Shown in pieces: positions 34,099 to 42,610 of a DNA stretch of 64,000 bases (its first letter is position 1; each line of letters starts with the position of its first letter). Origin of the DNA: Novosphingobium silvae (GTDB taxonomy: Bacteria; Pseudomonadota; Alphaproteobacteria; Sphingomonadales; Sphingomonadaceae); contig NZ_WVTD01000007.1 of assembly GCF_009856825.1 (NCBI RefSeq), forward strand, positions 1 to 64,000, read 5' to 3'. Made by a program: the position numbers and the translations under genes. The notes beneath the pieces are model-generated. The model was not told the origin of the DNA. It searched no databases and worked only from the letters and a program-made list of their open reading frames with translations.

Positions 34099-36387
34099 TC
34101 AGGCGGGCTTGACGAAGCTGTCGATCACTCGCTTGCGGCCGGAATGCTCGAAATCGATCTCGAGCTTGTTGCCTTCCTGCGCAGCGACGGTGCCATAGCC
34201 GAACTTCTCGTGAAAGACGCGTGCCCCCAGAGAGATGTCGGTACGCGGCTTGGCCGCGAAGCTTGCGGCGCTGCGTGAACTTTCCGCCACACGCTTGGGC
34301 TTGGGATCGTATTCCTGCGCTGCGGCTCTCTGCCAGCCGGGCCCGCGAGTGGTGATGCGCGAAGGCTGATTACGGGCGACGTCGGCGAATGGATCGGCAT
34401 GCTCCGACCACTGCGCCCGCCACAACGAAGCGCCTCCGGTCAGCGTGGTCTCGCTTTCGACATGATCTTCCGGCAGCTCCGCGATGAATCGCGACGGGAT
34501 CGAACTCGTCCACTGGCCATAGATGCGCCGGTTGGCGGCGTGCAGGATCGTGCATTTCCTGCGCGCCCGCGTGATCGCGACATAGGCGAGCCGGCGTTCC
34601 TCTTCCAGGCTGGCAAGCCCGCCTTCGTCGAGCGCGCGTTGCGAGGGAAAGACACCTTCTTCCCAGCCCGGCAGGAAGACGTTGTCGAATTCCAGGCCTT
34701 TCGCCGCGTGCATGGTCATGATCGTGACCTTGTCCTCATCCGCGGCATTCTCGTTGTCCATGACGAGGCTGACATGCTCAAGGAAATCGCCGAGTGTCTC
34801 GTACTCCTCCATGGCGCGCGCGAGTTCCGCGAGGTTTTCCAAACGCCCGGCCGCTTCCGCCGTCTTCTCAGCCTGGAGCGCATCGGTGTAGCCGCATTCG
34901 TCCATGACCACGCGCAGCAGATTTGCCGGCGTTTCCGTGCCGGAAAGGTCCCGCCACCGGGCGAAGTCGCGCATCAGGGACAGGAAGGTGTTGCGCGCGC
35001 GGGCAGGCAATTCGTCCGTGTCGGCGATCTCGATCGCCGCGCGTGAAAGCGGAATGCCCTGCTGCCGGGCGAGCCTGTGGATGCCTTCCAGCGCCTTGGC
35101 GCCAAGGCCACGCTTCGGGGTGTTGTAAATCCGCTCGAACGCGAGGTCGTCGGCAGGCTGCGAGATGACTCGCAGATAGGCCAGCGCATCGCGGATCTCG
35201 GCGCGCTCGTAGAAGCGGAAGCCGCCGACGATGCGGTACTTCATGCCGATGGAGATGAAACGGTCCTCGAACTCACGGGTCTGGTACTGCGCGCGGACAA
35301 GGATGGCGATCTGGTCGAGCGGAGCGCCCTCTCGCTCGAGCCGCTCGATCTCGTCGCCGACCCTACGGGCTTCCTCCGGCCCGTCCCATACACCGATGAT
35401 GCGGACCTTGTCGCCCGCATGGCGCTCGGTCCACAGCGTCTTGCCGAGGCGCTGCGTGTTTTCGTCGATGAGGCCGGAGGCTGCTGCGAGGATCTGCGGG
35501 GTGGAGCGGTAGTTCTGCTCGAGCCGGATCACTTTCGCCCCGGGAAAATCCTTTTCGAAACGCAGAATATTGGCGACTTCGGCGCCGCGCCAGGAATAGA
35601 TCGACTGGTCATCGTCGCCCACGACGCAGATGTTCTGGCGGCCCTGCGCGAGGAGGCGCAGCCACAGGTACTGGACCTGGTTGGTGTCCTGGTACTCGTC
35701 CACCATGACGTACTTGAACCGGCTCTGGTACTGCTCCAGCACCTCTCGGTTGGTACGCAGGATGTTGAGCATGTGAAGCAAGAGGTCGCCGAAATCGCAG
35801 GCGTTCACCGCCTTCAGCCGGTCTTGATAAAGCTGGTAGAACTTCTGGCCCTTGCCATTGGCATAAGCCTCGCTCTCACCCGCGTCGAGATCCTGCGGAT
35901 TGAGACCGCGGTTCTTCCAGCGATCGATGCAGCCGGCGAGCTGCCGGGCAGGCCAGCGCTTTTCGTCCACCCCCTCGGCCACGATTAGCTGTTTCAGGAG
36001 CCGCAGCTGGTCGTCCGTGTCGATGATCGTGTAATTCGATTGCAGCCCTACCAGTTCGGCGTGGCGACGCAGCATCTTCGCGGCGATCGAGTGGAAAGTG
36101 CCGAGCCATGGCATGCCTTCCACCGCCGGGCCGATCAGTTGCCCGACGCGCTCGCGCATCTCGCGGGCGGCGCGGTTGGTGAAGGTCACGCAGAGGATTT
36201 CGCTGGGCCATGCAAGCCTGTTCTGGACCAGGAACGCGAGCCGCGCGGTGAGCGCCGCCGTCTTCCCTGTTCCCGCCCCCGCCAGCATCAGGACCGGCCC
36301 GTCGGTGGTCAGCACAGCTTCGCGCTGGGGAGCATTGAGACCCTGGATCAGCGCTTCGGAAGAAGGAGAGGATTGCAGATTGTTCAC
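34099..36387 (-). CDS. uvrD: ATP-dependent DNA helicase UvrD (PcrA type)
   Basis: UvrD unwinds DNA with 3'-5' polarity in nucleotide-excision and mismatch repair. The roughly 762-residue protein has LNAPQREAVLTTDGPVL (Q motif), Walker A AGAGTGKT, TFTNRAAREM, VDEYQDTN, VGDDDQSIYSWRGA, LEQNYRS, TMHAAKGLEF and VAITRARRKC. The C-terminus has a GARVFHEKFGYGTV beta motif shared by PcrA/UvrD. GTG 36387 is chosen as start because a TTGCGC-N17-TAGTTG promoter places transcription start exactly there. A TTG at 36396 is also open, but it lies inside the -10 region. An exact LexA box (36391-36405) overlaps the -10, so the gene is an SOS gene. Confidence 0.95.
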   Translation of the reverse strand: MNNLQSSPSSEALIQGLNAPQREAVLTTDGPVLMLAGAGTGKTAALTARLAFLVQNRLAWPSEILCVTFTNRAAREMRERVGQLIGPAVEGMPWLGTFHSIAAKMLRRHAELVGLQSNYTIIDTDDQLRLLKQLIVAEGVDEKRWPARQLAGCIDRWKNRGLNPQDLDAGESEAYANGKGQKFYQLYQDRLKAVNACDFGDLLLHMLNILRTNREVLEQYQSRFKYVMVDEYQDTNQVQYLWLRLLAQGRQNICVVGDDDQSIYSWRGAEVANILRFEKDFPGAKVIRLEQNYRSTPQILAAASGLIDENTQRLGKTLWTERHAGDKVRIIGVWDGPEEARRVGDEIERLEREGAPLDQIAILVRAQYQTREFEDRFISIGMKYRIVGGFRFYERAEIRDALAYLRVISQPADDLAFERIYNTPKRGLGAKALEGIHRLARQQGIPLSRAAIEIADTDELPARARNTFLSLMRDFARWRDLSGTETPANLLRVVMDECGYTDALQAEKTAEAAGRLENLAELARAMEEYETLGDFLEHVSLVMDNENAADEDKVTIMTMHAAKGLEFDNVFLPGWEEGVFPSQRALDEGGLASLEEERRLAYVAITRARRKCTILHAANRRIYGQWTSSIPSRFIAELPEDHVESETTLTGGASLWRAQWSEHADPFADVARNQPSRITTRGPGWQRAAAQEYDPKPKRVAESSRSAASFAAKPRTDISLGARVFHEKFGYGTVAAQEGNKLEIDFEHSGRKRVIDSFVKPA

Positions 36388-36390
36388 CGT

Positions 36391-36422
36391 GAACAACTAG
36401 GGAACGAGGCAGCGCTGCGCAA
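36391..36422 (-). promoter_or_regulatory. LexA-controlled promoter of uvrD
   Basis: GAAC-AACTAGG-GAAC at 36391-36405 is an exact SOS box. On the minus strand the -35 TTGCGC (36422-36417) and -10 TAGTTG (36399-36394) are 17 bases apart, so the box covers the -10. The predicted transcription start is 36387, the uvrD GTG. Confidence 0.75.
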
Positions 36423-36442
36423 GCCCGCTTCGTCGCAGCCAC

Positions 36443-36467
36443 GGAACTATTCCGAGGGCCGATCGTC
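36443..36467 (+). promoter_or_regulatory. Near-consensus EcfG promoter for the repeat protein
   Basis: GGAAC (36443-36447) and CGTC (36464-36467) are 16 bases apart, one base short of GGAAC-N16-CGTT. It would give a leader of about 30 bases before the ATG at 36504. Confidence 0.4.
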
Positions 36468-36503
36468 GCTAAGCCATCAAACAGAACGAATGGAGAGTGA
36501 GAA

Positions 36504-37106
36504 ATGCACAAGCTTCTCCTTGCCGGCTCTGCCGCCGTCGCGCTGATGGCGACGCCCGGTGCCTACGCCCAGAACACCCGCGAACTTCCTGCCCAGACGA
36601 CGAACACCGGCTCACCTGCGCCTTCGAGTTCGGCGCCTGTCCTGACGTCCGAACAGAAGGCGATCCACGACGCCTGGACGGCGCAGCAGAAGGCTGACTA
36701 TGCGGCCTGGCCGAACGACTACAAGGTCTATTACTGGACGCTCAATGCCGAGCAGCAGGAAGGCTACTGGGCGCTCACTGCCGACCAGCGGGGGCAGATC
36801 TACAAGATGACGCCCGAGCAGCGCCAGATGGCCTGGAATTCGGTCGTTCAGCAGATGAACGGGCAAACGCCTGCCACGCCCGCAGGGCAGGCGAATCCTC
36901 CGGGGCAGGGCGTGCCGACGGCCGGGGTTCCGGACCCGCAGACCGCATCGCAAGCTGCGCGTCCTGCGATGCCGGCGGACGAGAACTATCAGGGCGGCCC
37001 CTACAAGGGCGCACTCACCCCGCCGCCCGCCACGGCAATGGACAAGACGTATCCCAAGTGCAGCAAGACGGTAACTGATGGCTGCGTCAACCGCGGCGGC
37101 ATCTGA
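36504..37106 (+). CDS. Secreted protein with six 11-residue repeats
   Basis: The 200-residue protein has a signal peptide (MHKLLLAGSAAVALMATPGAYA). A region at residues 47-112 can be divided without gaps into six units of 11 residues, of the form [L/W/M]-[T/N/P]-x-[E/D/Q]-[Q/Y]-[K/R/Q]-x5, rich in aromatic residues. LTADQRGQIYK and MTPEQRQMAWN are the two clearest units. A Pro/Gly/Ala linker follows, then a C-terminal segment with two cysteines (KCSKTVTDGCVN). An 11-residue period suits an amphipathic helical repeat in the envelope. The start ATG has GGAGAG upstream. A near-EcfG promoter lies 37 bases before it. The family is not recognised. Confidence 0.75.
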   Translation: MHKLLLAGSAAVALMATPGAYAQNTRELPAQTTNTGSPAPSSSAPVLTSEQKAIHDAWTAQQKADYAAWPNDYKVYYWTLNAEQQEGYWALTADQRGQIYKMTPEQRQMAWNSVVQQMNGQTPATPAGQANPPGQGVPTAGVPDPQTASQAARPAMPADENYQGGPYKGALTPPPATAMDKTYPKCSKTVTDGCVNRGGI

Positions 37107-37130
37107 CCCGAGGCGACTCCCGCGTCTGAA

Positions 37131-37163
37131 AGGGAGAGGGCGCTGGACGAGCGCCCTCTCTCT
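37131..37163. terminator. Terminator hairpin between the repeat-protein gene and rsmD
   Basis: A 13-base-pair stem (AGGGAGAGGGCGC with GCGCCCTCTCTCT, one G-T pair) surrounds a seven-base loop. It lies 24 bases after the plus-strand stop and three bases from the rsmD stop, so it can serve both convergent genes. The T-run is short. Confidence 0.7.
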
Positions 37164-37165
37164 GC

Positions 37166-37723
37166 TCAGGCCGTACGCCGCAGCAGGTGCAGCCGCGCCT
37201 TGCCAACATCGCGCTGGGTCTCGGCCTCGAAGCCCTTGATCGAGATGTTCTCGCCCTTGGCTGTTTCGAGGCAGACCCAAGTCGATTCGGCGATCCATCC
37301 CAGGCGCGCCAGCTTGTCGACGGCCACGGCTCCTGCGCCGGTTTCGTAAGGCGGATCGAGCAGCACCAGGTCCAGCGGTTCCTTGGCCGGGCCGAGCGAC
37401 ATGACCGAGCAGGCCCGCACGTCCGAACGGGTCTGCGCGCGCAAGTTGGCGATATTGGTCCGGATGGCCCGGATCGCTGCGGCATCCTGGTCGACGAAGA
37501 GGCAGCTTTCGGCTCCTCGTGACAAGGCCTCGAGGCCCAGCGCTCCCGATCCTGCGAACAGATCCGCGACCTTCAGCCCCTCGAAGTCCCCCAGGCGGCT
37601 CACCAGCATCGAGAAAAGCGTCTCACGCGTGCGGTCTGCCGTGGGCCGCGTCGCATCGCCCGGCGGGGCCGCGAGCTTGCGACCGCGCCACTCTCCGGCG
37701 ACGATGCGCAGAGTGCCGGTCAA
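37166..37723 (-). CDS. rsmD: 16S rRNA (guanine-966-N2) methyltransferase
   Basis: RsmD methylates G966 in the small ribosomal subunit. The 185-residue protein has the N-terminal LRIVAGEWRGRKLAAPPG and RPTADRTRETLFSML. The SAM site is VADLFAGSGALGLEALSRGA, and LVLLDPPYETG (the DPPY active-site motif of N-methyltransferases) is at about residue 121-131. Its ATG overlaps the stop of the pseudouridine synthase gene by four bases, so the two are translationally coupled into an rRNA-modification operon. It is convergent with the repeat-protein gene. Confidence 0.94.
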   Translation of the reverse strand: MTGTLRIVAGEWRGRKLAAPPGDATRPTADRTRETLFSMLVSRLGDFEGLKVADLFAGSGALGLEALSRGAESCLFVDQDAAAIRAIRTNIANLRAQTRSDVRACSVMSLGPAKEPLDLVLLDPPYETGAGAVAVDKLARLGWIAESTWVCLETAKGENISIKGFEAETQRDVGKARLHLLRRTA

Positions 37724-39093
37724 GCCTTGCTCTCCTTCGCGGCCGTCGCCGGCAAAGTGCGGCGGAACCCTTCAAGGTCGCGCGGCAGCACTTCGTAGGC
37801 CGCCCCCTTGGGCAAGTCGCCCAGTACGAAGGGGCCGTAGGCGACGCGGATCAGGCGGCTTACCTGCAGCTCCAGCGCTTCGAGAACACGGCGCACTTCG
37901 CGGTTCTTGCCCTCGGTCAGCGTCATCTCAATCCACTGGTTACGGCCGGTGCGCCGTTCCATGTTGGCGTCGATCCGGCCGTAGATCACGCCATCCACCT
38001 CGATGCCCTCCATCAGCTCCTCAAGACGCGCCTGCGTGATGTCGCCGAAGGTACGGGCCCGGTAGGTGCGCGGAACGCCGGTCGCGGGCAGCTCCAACTG
38101 GCGCTTGAACTCGCCGTCGTTGGTCAGAAGCAACAGGCCTTCGGTGTTGAGGTCGAGCCTTCCGATCGGCATGACGCGGCCGGAACCCTGCGGCAGGGAA
38201 TTGCGCAGCGCCGTGTAGATCGTGGGACGCCCGGCCGGATCGCGCTCGGCCGTGATGAGGCCCGAGGGCTTGTGGAAGACGAAGAGGCGCGTGCCTTGCG
38301 CTTCCGCCACCGGGTTGCCGTCCACGGTGATGCCTTGCAGGCTGGTGAGCACGGTAGAGGGCGTCTCTACCACGGCGTCGTTGAGCCGGACCCGTCCCTC
38401 GATGATCAGACGCTCCACCTCGCGGCGGCTCGCGATACCGGCGCGGGCAAGCAGCTTGGCGATGCGCTCTCCTTCGCGCGCAGGGAGAGTGGGATCCTTC
38501 GGCGTCGGCGCCGCAGCGCGGGGCGCAGGGCCGGGCCGCGCGATGGGACGCCGCGGAAGCGCCGTATCGCTTCGGCGCGGTCCGGCGCCACGGCGCTCCT
38601 CGCGGGTGTCGCGATCGTTCCTCGCCGGCCCTCGTGAATAAGTGGCTCTAGGCGCGCCGTCACGCGCATCGCGGCGCGGCGTATCGCCTCGCGAATAGCT
38701 GCGAGGGGCGTCTTCGCGCGAGGAGCCGCGTGGCCGGCTTTCACGAGAGGTGGCATCGCCCCTCTCGCCCCTCTGCGCGTCTTCGCGGCGGGGCGGACGG
38801 GGCGCGGCTGAACGCGGCGCACCGCGCGGGTTGTCGGTCCGGCGTGCGTCGTCGCGCGGGGCTGTGCCGCGTGTGCCGGCGGGGCCCGACCGGGAGCGTT
38901 CTGTGCCGCGGGGCGCGTCGGCCGTGTCGCGGCCTCTGCCGCCGCCGGAACGTTCGCCATCACGCGAGCCTCGACCACGCGGCGCGTCGCCGAGCCAGGA
39001 ACGATCGCGGGGCGGGCGGCCACGGCCGGAGCCGCCGGACTTGCTGGGAGGTTTGGACATCCGAGCGCCCATACCTGTTGATCGCGTTTTCAT
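37720..39093 (-). CDS. rRNA pseudouridine synthase, RsuA/RluB type, with long basic N-terminal tail
   Basis: The enzyme turns a uridine of 23S (RluB) or 16S (RsuA) rRNA into pseudouridine. Of 457 residues, the first 190 or so are a low-complexity tail rich in Arg, Gly, Asp and Ser. An S4 domain follows (RIAKLLARAGIASRREVERLIIEGRVRLN). The catalytic domain has FHKPSGLI, MPIGRLDLNTEGLLLLTNDG (Asp in GRLD is catalytic) and RQWIEM-like NQWIEMTLTEGKNREVRR. The start ATG 39093 has GGGAAGG close upstream, and ATG 39060 is an alternative. It is upstream of rsmD with a 4-base overlap. RluB is more likely than RsuA by the size of the core, but this is not certain. Confidence 0.88.
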   Translation of the reverse strand: MKTRSTGMGARMSKPPSKSGGSGRGRPPRDRSWLGDAPRGRGSRDGERSGGGRGRDTADAPRGTERSRSGPAGTRGTAPRDDARRTDNPRGAPRSAAPRPPRREDAQRGERGDATSRESRPRGSSREDAPRSYSRGDTPRRDARDGAPRATYSRGPARNDRDTREERRGAGPRRSDTALPRRPIARPGPAPRAAAPTPKDPTLPAREGERIAKLLARAGIASRREVERLIIEGRVRLNDAVVETPSTVLTSLQGITVDGNPVAEAQGTRLFVFHKPSGLITAERDPAGRPTIYTALRNSLPQGSGRVMPIGRLDLNTEGLLLLTNDGEFKRQLELPATGVPRTYRARTFGDITQARLEELMEGIEVDGVIYGRIDANMERRTGRNQWIEMTLTEGKNREVRRVLEALELQVSRLIRVAYGPFVLGDLPKGAAYEVLPRDLEGFRRTLPATAAKESKA

Positions 39094-39167
39094 CCAGCCT
39101 TCCCTTCGAGCCCGTGGCCGCTAAGTTGCGGGACTGGCCGATGCGGGCCTGCAGCGAGGAGACAGGC

Positions 39168-40505
39168 GTGAGCGCCCAGGACAGTGTTGAGCGGCGCAGC
39201 GTATGGGGATCTGTCAGGCCCTATTTTGAAAGAGAATCGCTTGCAGCGTTCATGCTGGGGCTGTCCTCGGGCTTCCCCTACGCGATGATCGGCGCGACGC
39301 TGACCACCCGCCTCGCGCAGGACGGGATCGACAAGAAGGTGGTGACCGCCTTCACGCTGGCCTTCCTGGTCTACAACCTCAAGGTGTTCTGGGCCTGGAT
39401 CATAGACGGAGTACGGTTGCCGCTGCTGCACCGGTTTGGGCAGCGGGTTTCGTGGATGCTGGTCTGCGGCGCGGCGGTGATCGCGGCCGTCATCAACCTC
39501 GCCCTCGTCGATCCGGGCACCCACCTGCAGGCGACGGTGGTCGCCGCGGTGCTGGTGGGGATCGCCGGGGCAAGCTTCGACATCGTGATTGACGCCTATC
39601 GCATCGAAACGCTGAAACCGTACCAGCTCGGCACAGGCTCGGGCATGAGCCAATACGGCTGGCGCATCGGCTCGGCAGGGGCGGGCGCGCTGGCGCTGGT
39701 GCTGGCGGCGCGATACGGATGGAGCGTGGGCTACATGGCCTGCGCCATGTTCGCGTTGCCCGCCATGCTGACTGCGGTCGTGCTGGGAGAGCCCGAGCGC
39801 CGCAAGGTCGTGGTAGAGAAAAAGGGCGTCGCGGAAGTATGGTCCTCCATCGTGGGGCCATTCGGTGAGTTCTTTCGCCGCAACGGCGCGCTGCTGGTCC
39901 TGCTCTTCATCCTGGTCCACAAGATCGGCGACACCTTGGCGAACCTCACGTTCCGGTTGCTGTTCGACGACCTTGGCTTCAGCAACGACGAGATCGCCAT
40001 CTATGACGTCGGCCTTGGCTTCTGGGCCTACCTCATAGGCGTGTTCATCGGCGGCGTTGCGTTTGCGCGGCTGGGCCTGAAGCGATCGGTCATGATCTCG
40101 CTGGTGCTGATGGGTGTGTCCAACCTCAGCTTCGCGCTGCTCGCCGCATCGGGTCACAGCAACTGGGGTATGGCAGGCGCCATCGGGTTCGAGAACATCG
40201 CCAGCGGGTACGGCGGGGTCGTGGTGATCGCCTACTTCTCGGCGCTTTGCGATCTTCGCTACACCGCCTCGCAATATGCTCTGATCTCCGCCGGCGCGAG
40301 CGTGATCGGCCGGTTTCTGACAGGCACCACCGCAGGTGCGCTGATCGAAGCCCTGGGCTACGTTAACTTCTACCTGCTGACGACCCTTGCCGCAGTGCCC
40401 GGCATCGTGCTGTTCTGGTGGATGAGCCGCACAGGTCTCGTCGATCAGGCGATGGGCTCCGCCGGCGAAGTCGACGCGGATGAGCCGGACGAACGGTCGA
40501 GCTGA
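39168..40505 (+). CDS. AmpG-like muropeptide transporter, MFS family
   Basis: AmpG carries cell-wall fragments (GlcNAc-anhydro-muropeptides) into the cytosol for recycling. The 445-residue protein has about 12-14 transmembrane helices. Family segments are AFMLGLSSGFPYAMIGATLTTRLAQDGIDKK, VFWAWIIDGVRLPLL, a mid-domain DIVIDAYRIETL and NLTFRLLFDDLGFSNDEIA. The GTG at 39168 is preceded by GAGGAG at six bases. The long open frame upstream overlaps the divergent pseudouridine synthase gene and is not used. It is convergent with folC. Substrate assignment comes from the family. Confidence 0.9.
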   Translation: MSAQDSVERRSVWGSVRPYFERESLAAFMLGLSSGFPYAMIGATLTTRLAQDGIDKKVVTAFTLAFLVYNLKVFWAWIIDGVRLPLLHRFGQRVSWMLVCGAAVIAAVINLALVDPGTHLQATVVAAVLVGIAGASFDIVIDAYRIETLKPYQLGTGSGMSQYGWRIGSAGAGALALVLAARYGWSVGYMACAMFALPAMLTAVVLGEPERRKVVVEKKGVAEVWSSIVGPFGEFFRRNGALLVLLFILVHKIGDTLANLTFRLLFDDLGFSNDEIAIYDVGLGFWAYLIGVFIGGVAFARLGLKRSVMISLVLMGVSNLSFALLAASGHSNWGMAGAIGFENIASGYGGVVVIAYFSALCDLRYTASQYALISAGASVIGRFLTGTTAGALIEALGYVNFYLLTTLAAVPGIVLFWWMSRTGLVDQAMGSAGEVDADEPDERSS

Positions 40506-40515
40506 TCGACCGGCG

Positions 40516-41832
40516 TCAGTCGGGCAGTTCGCCGTTTTCCCGCAGCACGGCGCCGGCAAGGTATAGGGAGCCGGCGATCAGCACTGCACGAGGATTGCGC
40601 GCCTCAAGCTGTCGCAGCGCCGTGGCGATGTCCGGTGCGCTCGATGTGTCGGTCACCCAGCCTGCAAACGCTTCGGGAGGATGGCATTCGTGGCCCGGCA
40701 CCGGAACCAGCGTCACGCTTTCCACATGGCGTTGAAGAGGCTCCAGAAGCGCTGCCGGATCCTTGCCGGCGATCATGCCGAGGATCAGGTGAGGGGCGAT
40801 CTCGCGCTCGCCAAGGAAGCGGGCAAGGGCGCTGCCTGCATCGCGGTTGTGCCCGCCATCGAGCCAGACCGGCGTACCCGGCACGAGCTGGGTAAGAGGA
40901 CCCTCGCCAAGGCGCTGCATGCGCGCAGGCCAACGCGCGCCGCGAATACCGGCGGCGATCGCTTCGGGATCAAGGCGCAGCACGTCCTGCCGCCGCAGCA
41001 TGGCGACGGCAAGGGCGGCGTTGTCCGCCTGATGCGCGCCGGGAATCTGCGGCACCGGCAACGTGAGGGAGCCGTCGCCGTCCTCGAACCAGAGCGCATC
41101 GCTTGTCGCGCGTGCGTTCCAGCATTGCCCCCGCCAGAAGAGCGGTACATGGTCCGAAGCGGCAAGGGATTGCAGCACCGCGATCACATCGGATGGATAA
41201 TCCTGGGTCACCAACGGCACGTTCGGGCGGCGAATTCCCGCCTTCTCGAAAGCGATCCGGGACAGAGGCTCCACCGGGGTGCCGTCTTCCGGCGCAAGGA
41301 GGAAGCGTTCGTGGTCGATCCCGAGCGATGCGATGCCGCACACGAGCGGGGCCGGCAGCACGTTGGTGGCATCGAAGCGCCCACCAAGGCCGACCTCGAT
41401 CACGCAGGCATCGGCCGGATGGCGCGCAAAGGCAAGGAAGCTGGCGGCGATCGTCGCCTCGAAAAAGCTGATCGCAAGCTCGCCCGCCGCGTCCAGCACT
41501 TCGGCGAGCAGGCTGGCGAGTTCATCGTCGCCGATCAGATTCCCGGCAAGGCGAATCCGCTCGTTGTAACGCACCAGATGCGGACTGGTGATGGCGTGGA
41601 CCTTGTAGCCCTGCGCCTCCAGAATGGCGCGCAGGTATGCGCAGGTCGAGCCCTTGCCGTTCGTGCCCGCGACATGGAATGCAGGCGGAATGCGCAGGTG
41701 CGGATCGCCGAGGCGCGAGAGCAGCTCGCGGATCGCATCGAGACCGATCCGACCCGAAGGCAGCGAGAGGGCGGCCAGCCTGTCGAGCTGCGCCTGCACG
41801 GCGGGCGCGTCCGACACTGCGAAGTCGCGCAT
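40516..41832 (-). CDS. folC: Bifunctional folylpolyglutamate / dihydrofolate synthase
   Basis: FolC adds glutamate to dihydropteroate and to folates. The 438-residue protein has the ATP loop VAGTNGKGSTCAYL (about residues 53-66), LVRYNERIRLAG, the DGGHN motif in VWLDGGHNRDAG, and a C-terminal Mur-ligase domain. ATG 41832 is two bases past the trpA stop codon, so translation is coupled to trpA. In many alphaproteobacteria accD lies between trpA and folC. Here it does not. Confidence 0.94.
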   Translation of the reverse strand: MRDFAVSDAPAVQAQLDRLAALSLPSGRIGLDAIRELLSRLGDPHLRIPPAFHVAGTNGKGSTCAYLRAILEAQGYKVHAITSPHLVRYNERIRLAGNLIGDDELASLLAEVLDAAGELAISFFEATIAASFLAFARHPADACVIEVGLGGRFDATNVLPAPLVCGIASLGIDHERFLLAPEDGTPVEPLSRIAFEKAGIRRPNVPLVTQDYPSDVIAVLQSLAASDHVPLFWRGQCWNARATSDALWFEDGDGSLTLPVPQIPGAHQADNAALAVAMLRRQDVLRLDPEAIAAGIRGARWPARMQRLGEGPLTQLVPGTPVWLDGGHNRDAGSALARFLGEREIAPHLILGMIAGKDPAALLEPLQRHVESVTLVPVPGHECHPPEAFAGWVTDTSSAPDIATALRQLEARNPRAVLIAGSLYLAGAVLRENGELPD

Positions 41833-41833
41833 C

Positions 41834-42610
41834 TCAGCGCGCGGCGTGGACTGCCTGCGCGAGCGTTGCAGTATACTCCTGCAAGGGGCCCGGCGCGGCG
41901 TCGCCATGCTGCTTGACGATATCGACGAAAGCCGAGCCTACCACCACTCCGTCCGCCACCCGTGCGATTGCCGCGGCCTGTTCGGGCGTGCGCACGCCGA
42001 AGCCAACCGCGACCGGGATGTCGGAAGCGGCCTTGAGCTGTGCCACCGCATCCTCGATCGAACCCTGTGCAGCCTGCTGCATGCCGGTGATGCCCGCGAC
42101 CGAGACGTAGTAAAGGAAGCCTGAGGACCCTTCCAGCACCTTGGGCAGGCGCACGGCGTCGGTTGTGGGCGTGGCCAACCGGATCAGCGAGACGCCGCTG
42201 TCGCGAAGAGCCGGACCCAACGAGGCATCTTCCTCGCTCGGGATGTCGACGCAGATCACGCCGTCCACCCCTGCCTTTGCGCACTCCTGCGCGAACCACT
42301 CCGGCCCACGCACCGTCATCGGGTTGGCATAGCCCATCAGCACCAGCGGAACCTGTGGATGACGCTGGCGAAAGTCCGCAGCGATCCGGAAGATGTCGGA
42401 AGTGCGCGTGCCCTTCGCGAGCGAACGCAGGTTCGCTTCCTGGATGGCTGGACCATCGGCCATGGGATCGGTGAACGGCATGCCCAGCTCGATCACGTCG
42501 GCACCGCCGGCAACCAGCGCGTCGAGGTTGGCTGCGGTATCACCGTCGCCCCCGGTGATGAAGCAGACGAGCGCGGGGCCATTGGCGAAAGCGTTTTCGA
42601 AGCGGGTCAT
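41834..42610 (-). CDS. trpA: Tryptophan synthase alpha chain
   Basis: TrpA cleaves indole-3-glycerol phosphate and passes indole to TrpB. The 258-residue TIM-barrel has ELGMPFTDPMADGPAIQ with the catalytic Glu41 and Asp52. LVLMGYANPM, DGVICVDIPSEE and IPVAVGFGVRTPEQ also match. Its start overlaps the stop of the small membrane-protein gene by one base, and folC follows directly, so trpB, the small gene, trpA and folC form one coupled unit. Confidence 0.96.
   Translation of the reverse strand: MTRFENAFANGPALVCFITGGDGDTAANLDALVAGGADVIELGMPFTDPMADGPAIQEANLRSLAKGTRTSDIFRIAADFRQRHPQVPLVLMGYANPMTVRGPEWFAQECAKAGVDGVICVDIPSEEDASLGPALRDSGVSLIRLATPTTDAVRLPKVLEGSSGFLYYVSVAGITGMQQAAQGSIEDAVAQLKAASDIPVAVGFGVRTPEQAAAIARVADGVVVGSAFVDIVKQHGDAAPGPLQEYTATLAQAVHAAR

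Noticed and set aside
38730..39167. Extended N-terminus for the AmpG-like transporter
   Set aside because: It would overlap the divergent pseudouridine synthase gene, and GTG 39168 has a strong ribosome site.
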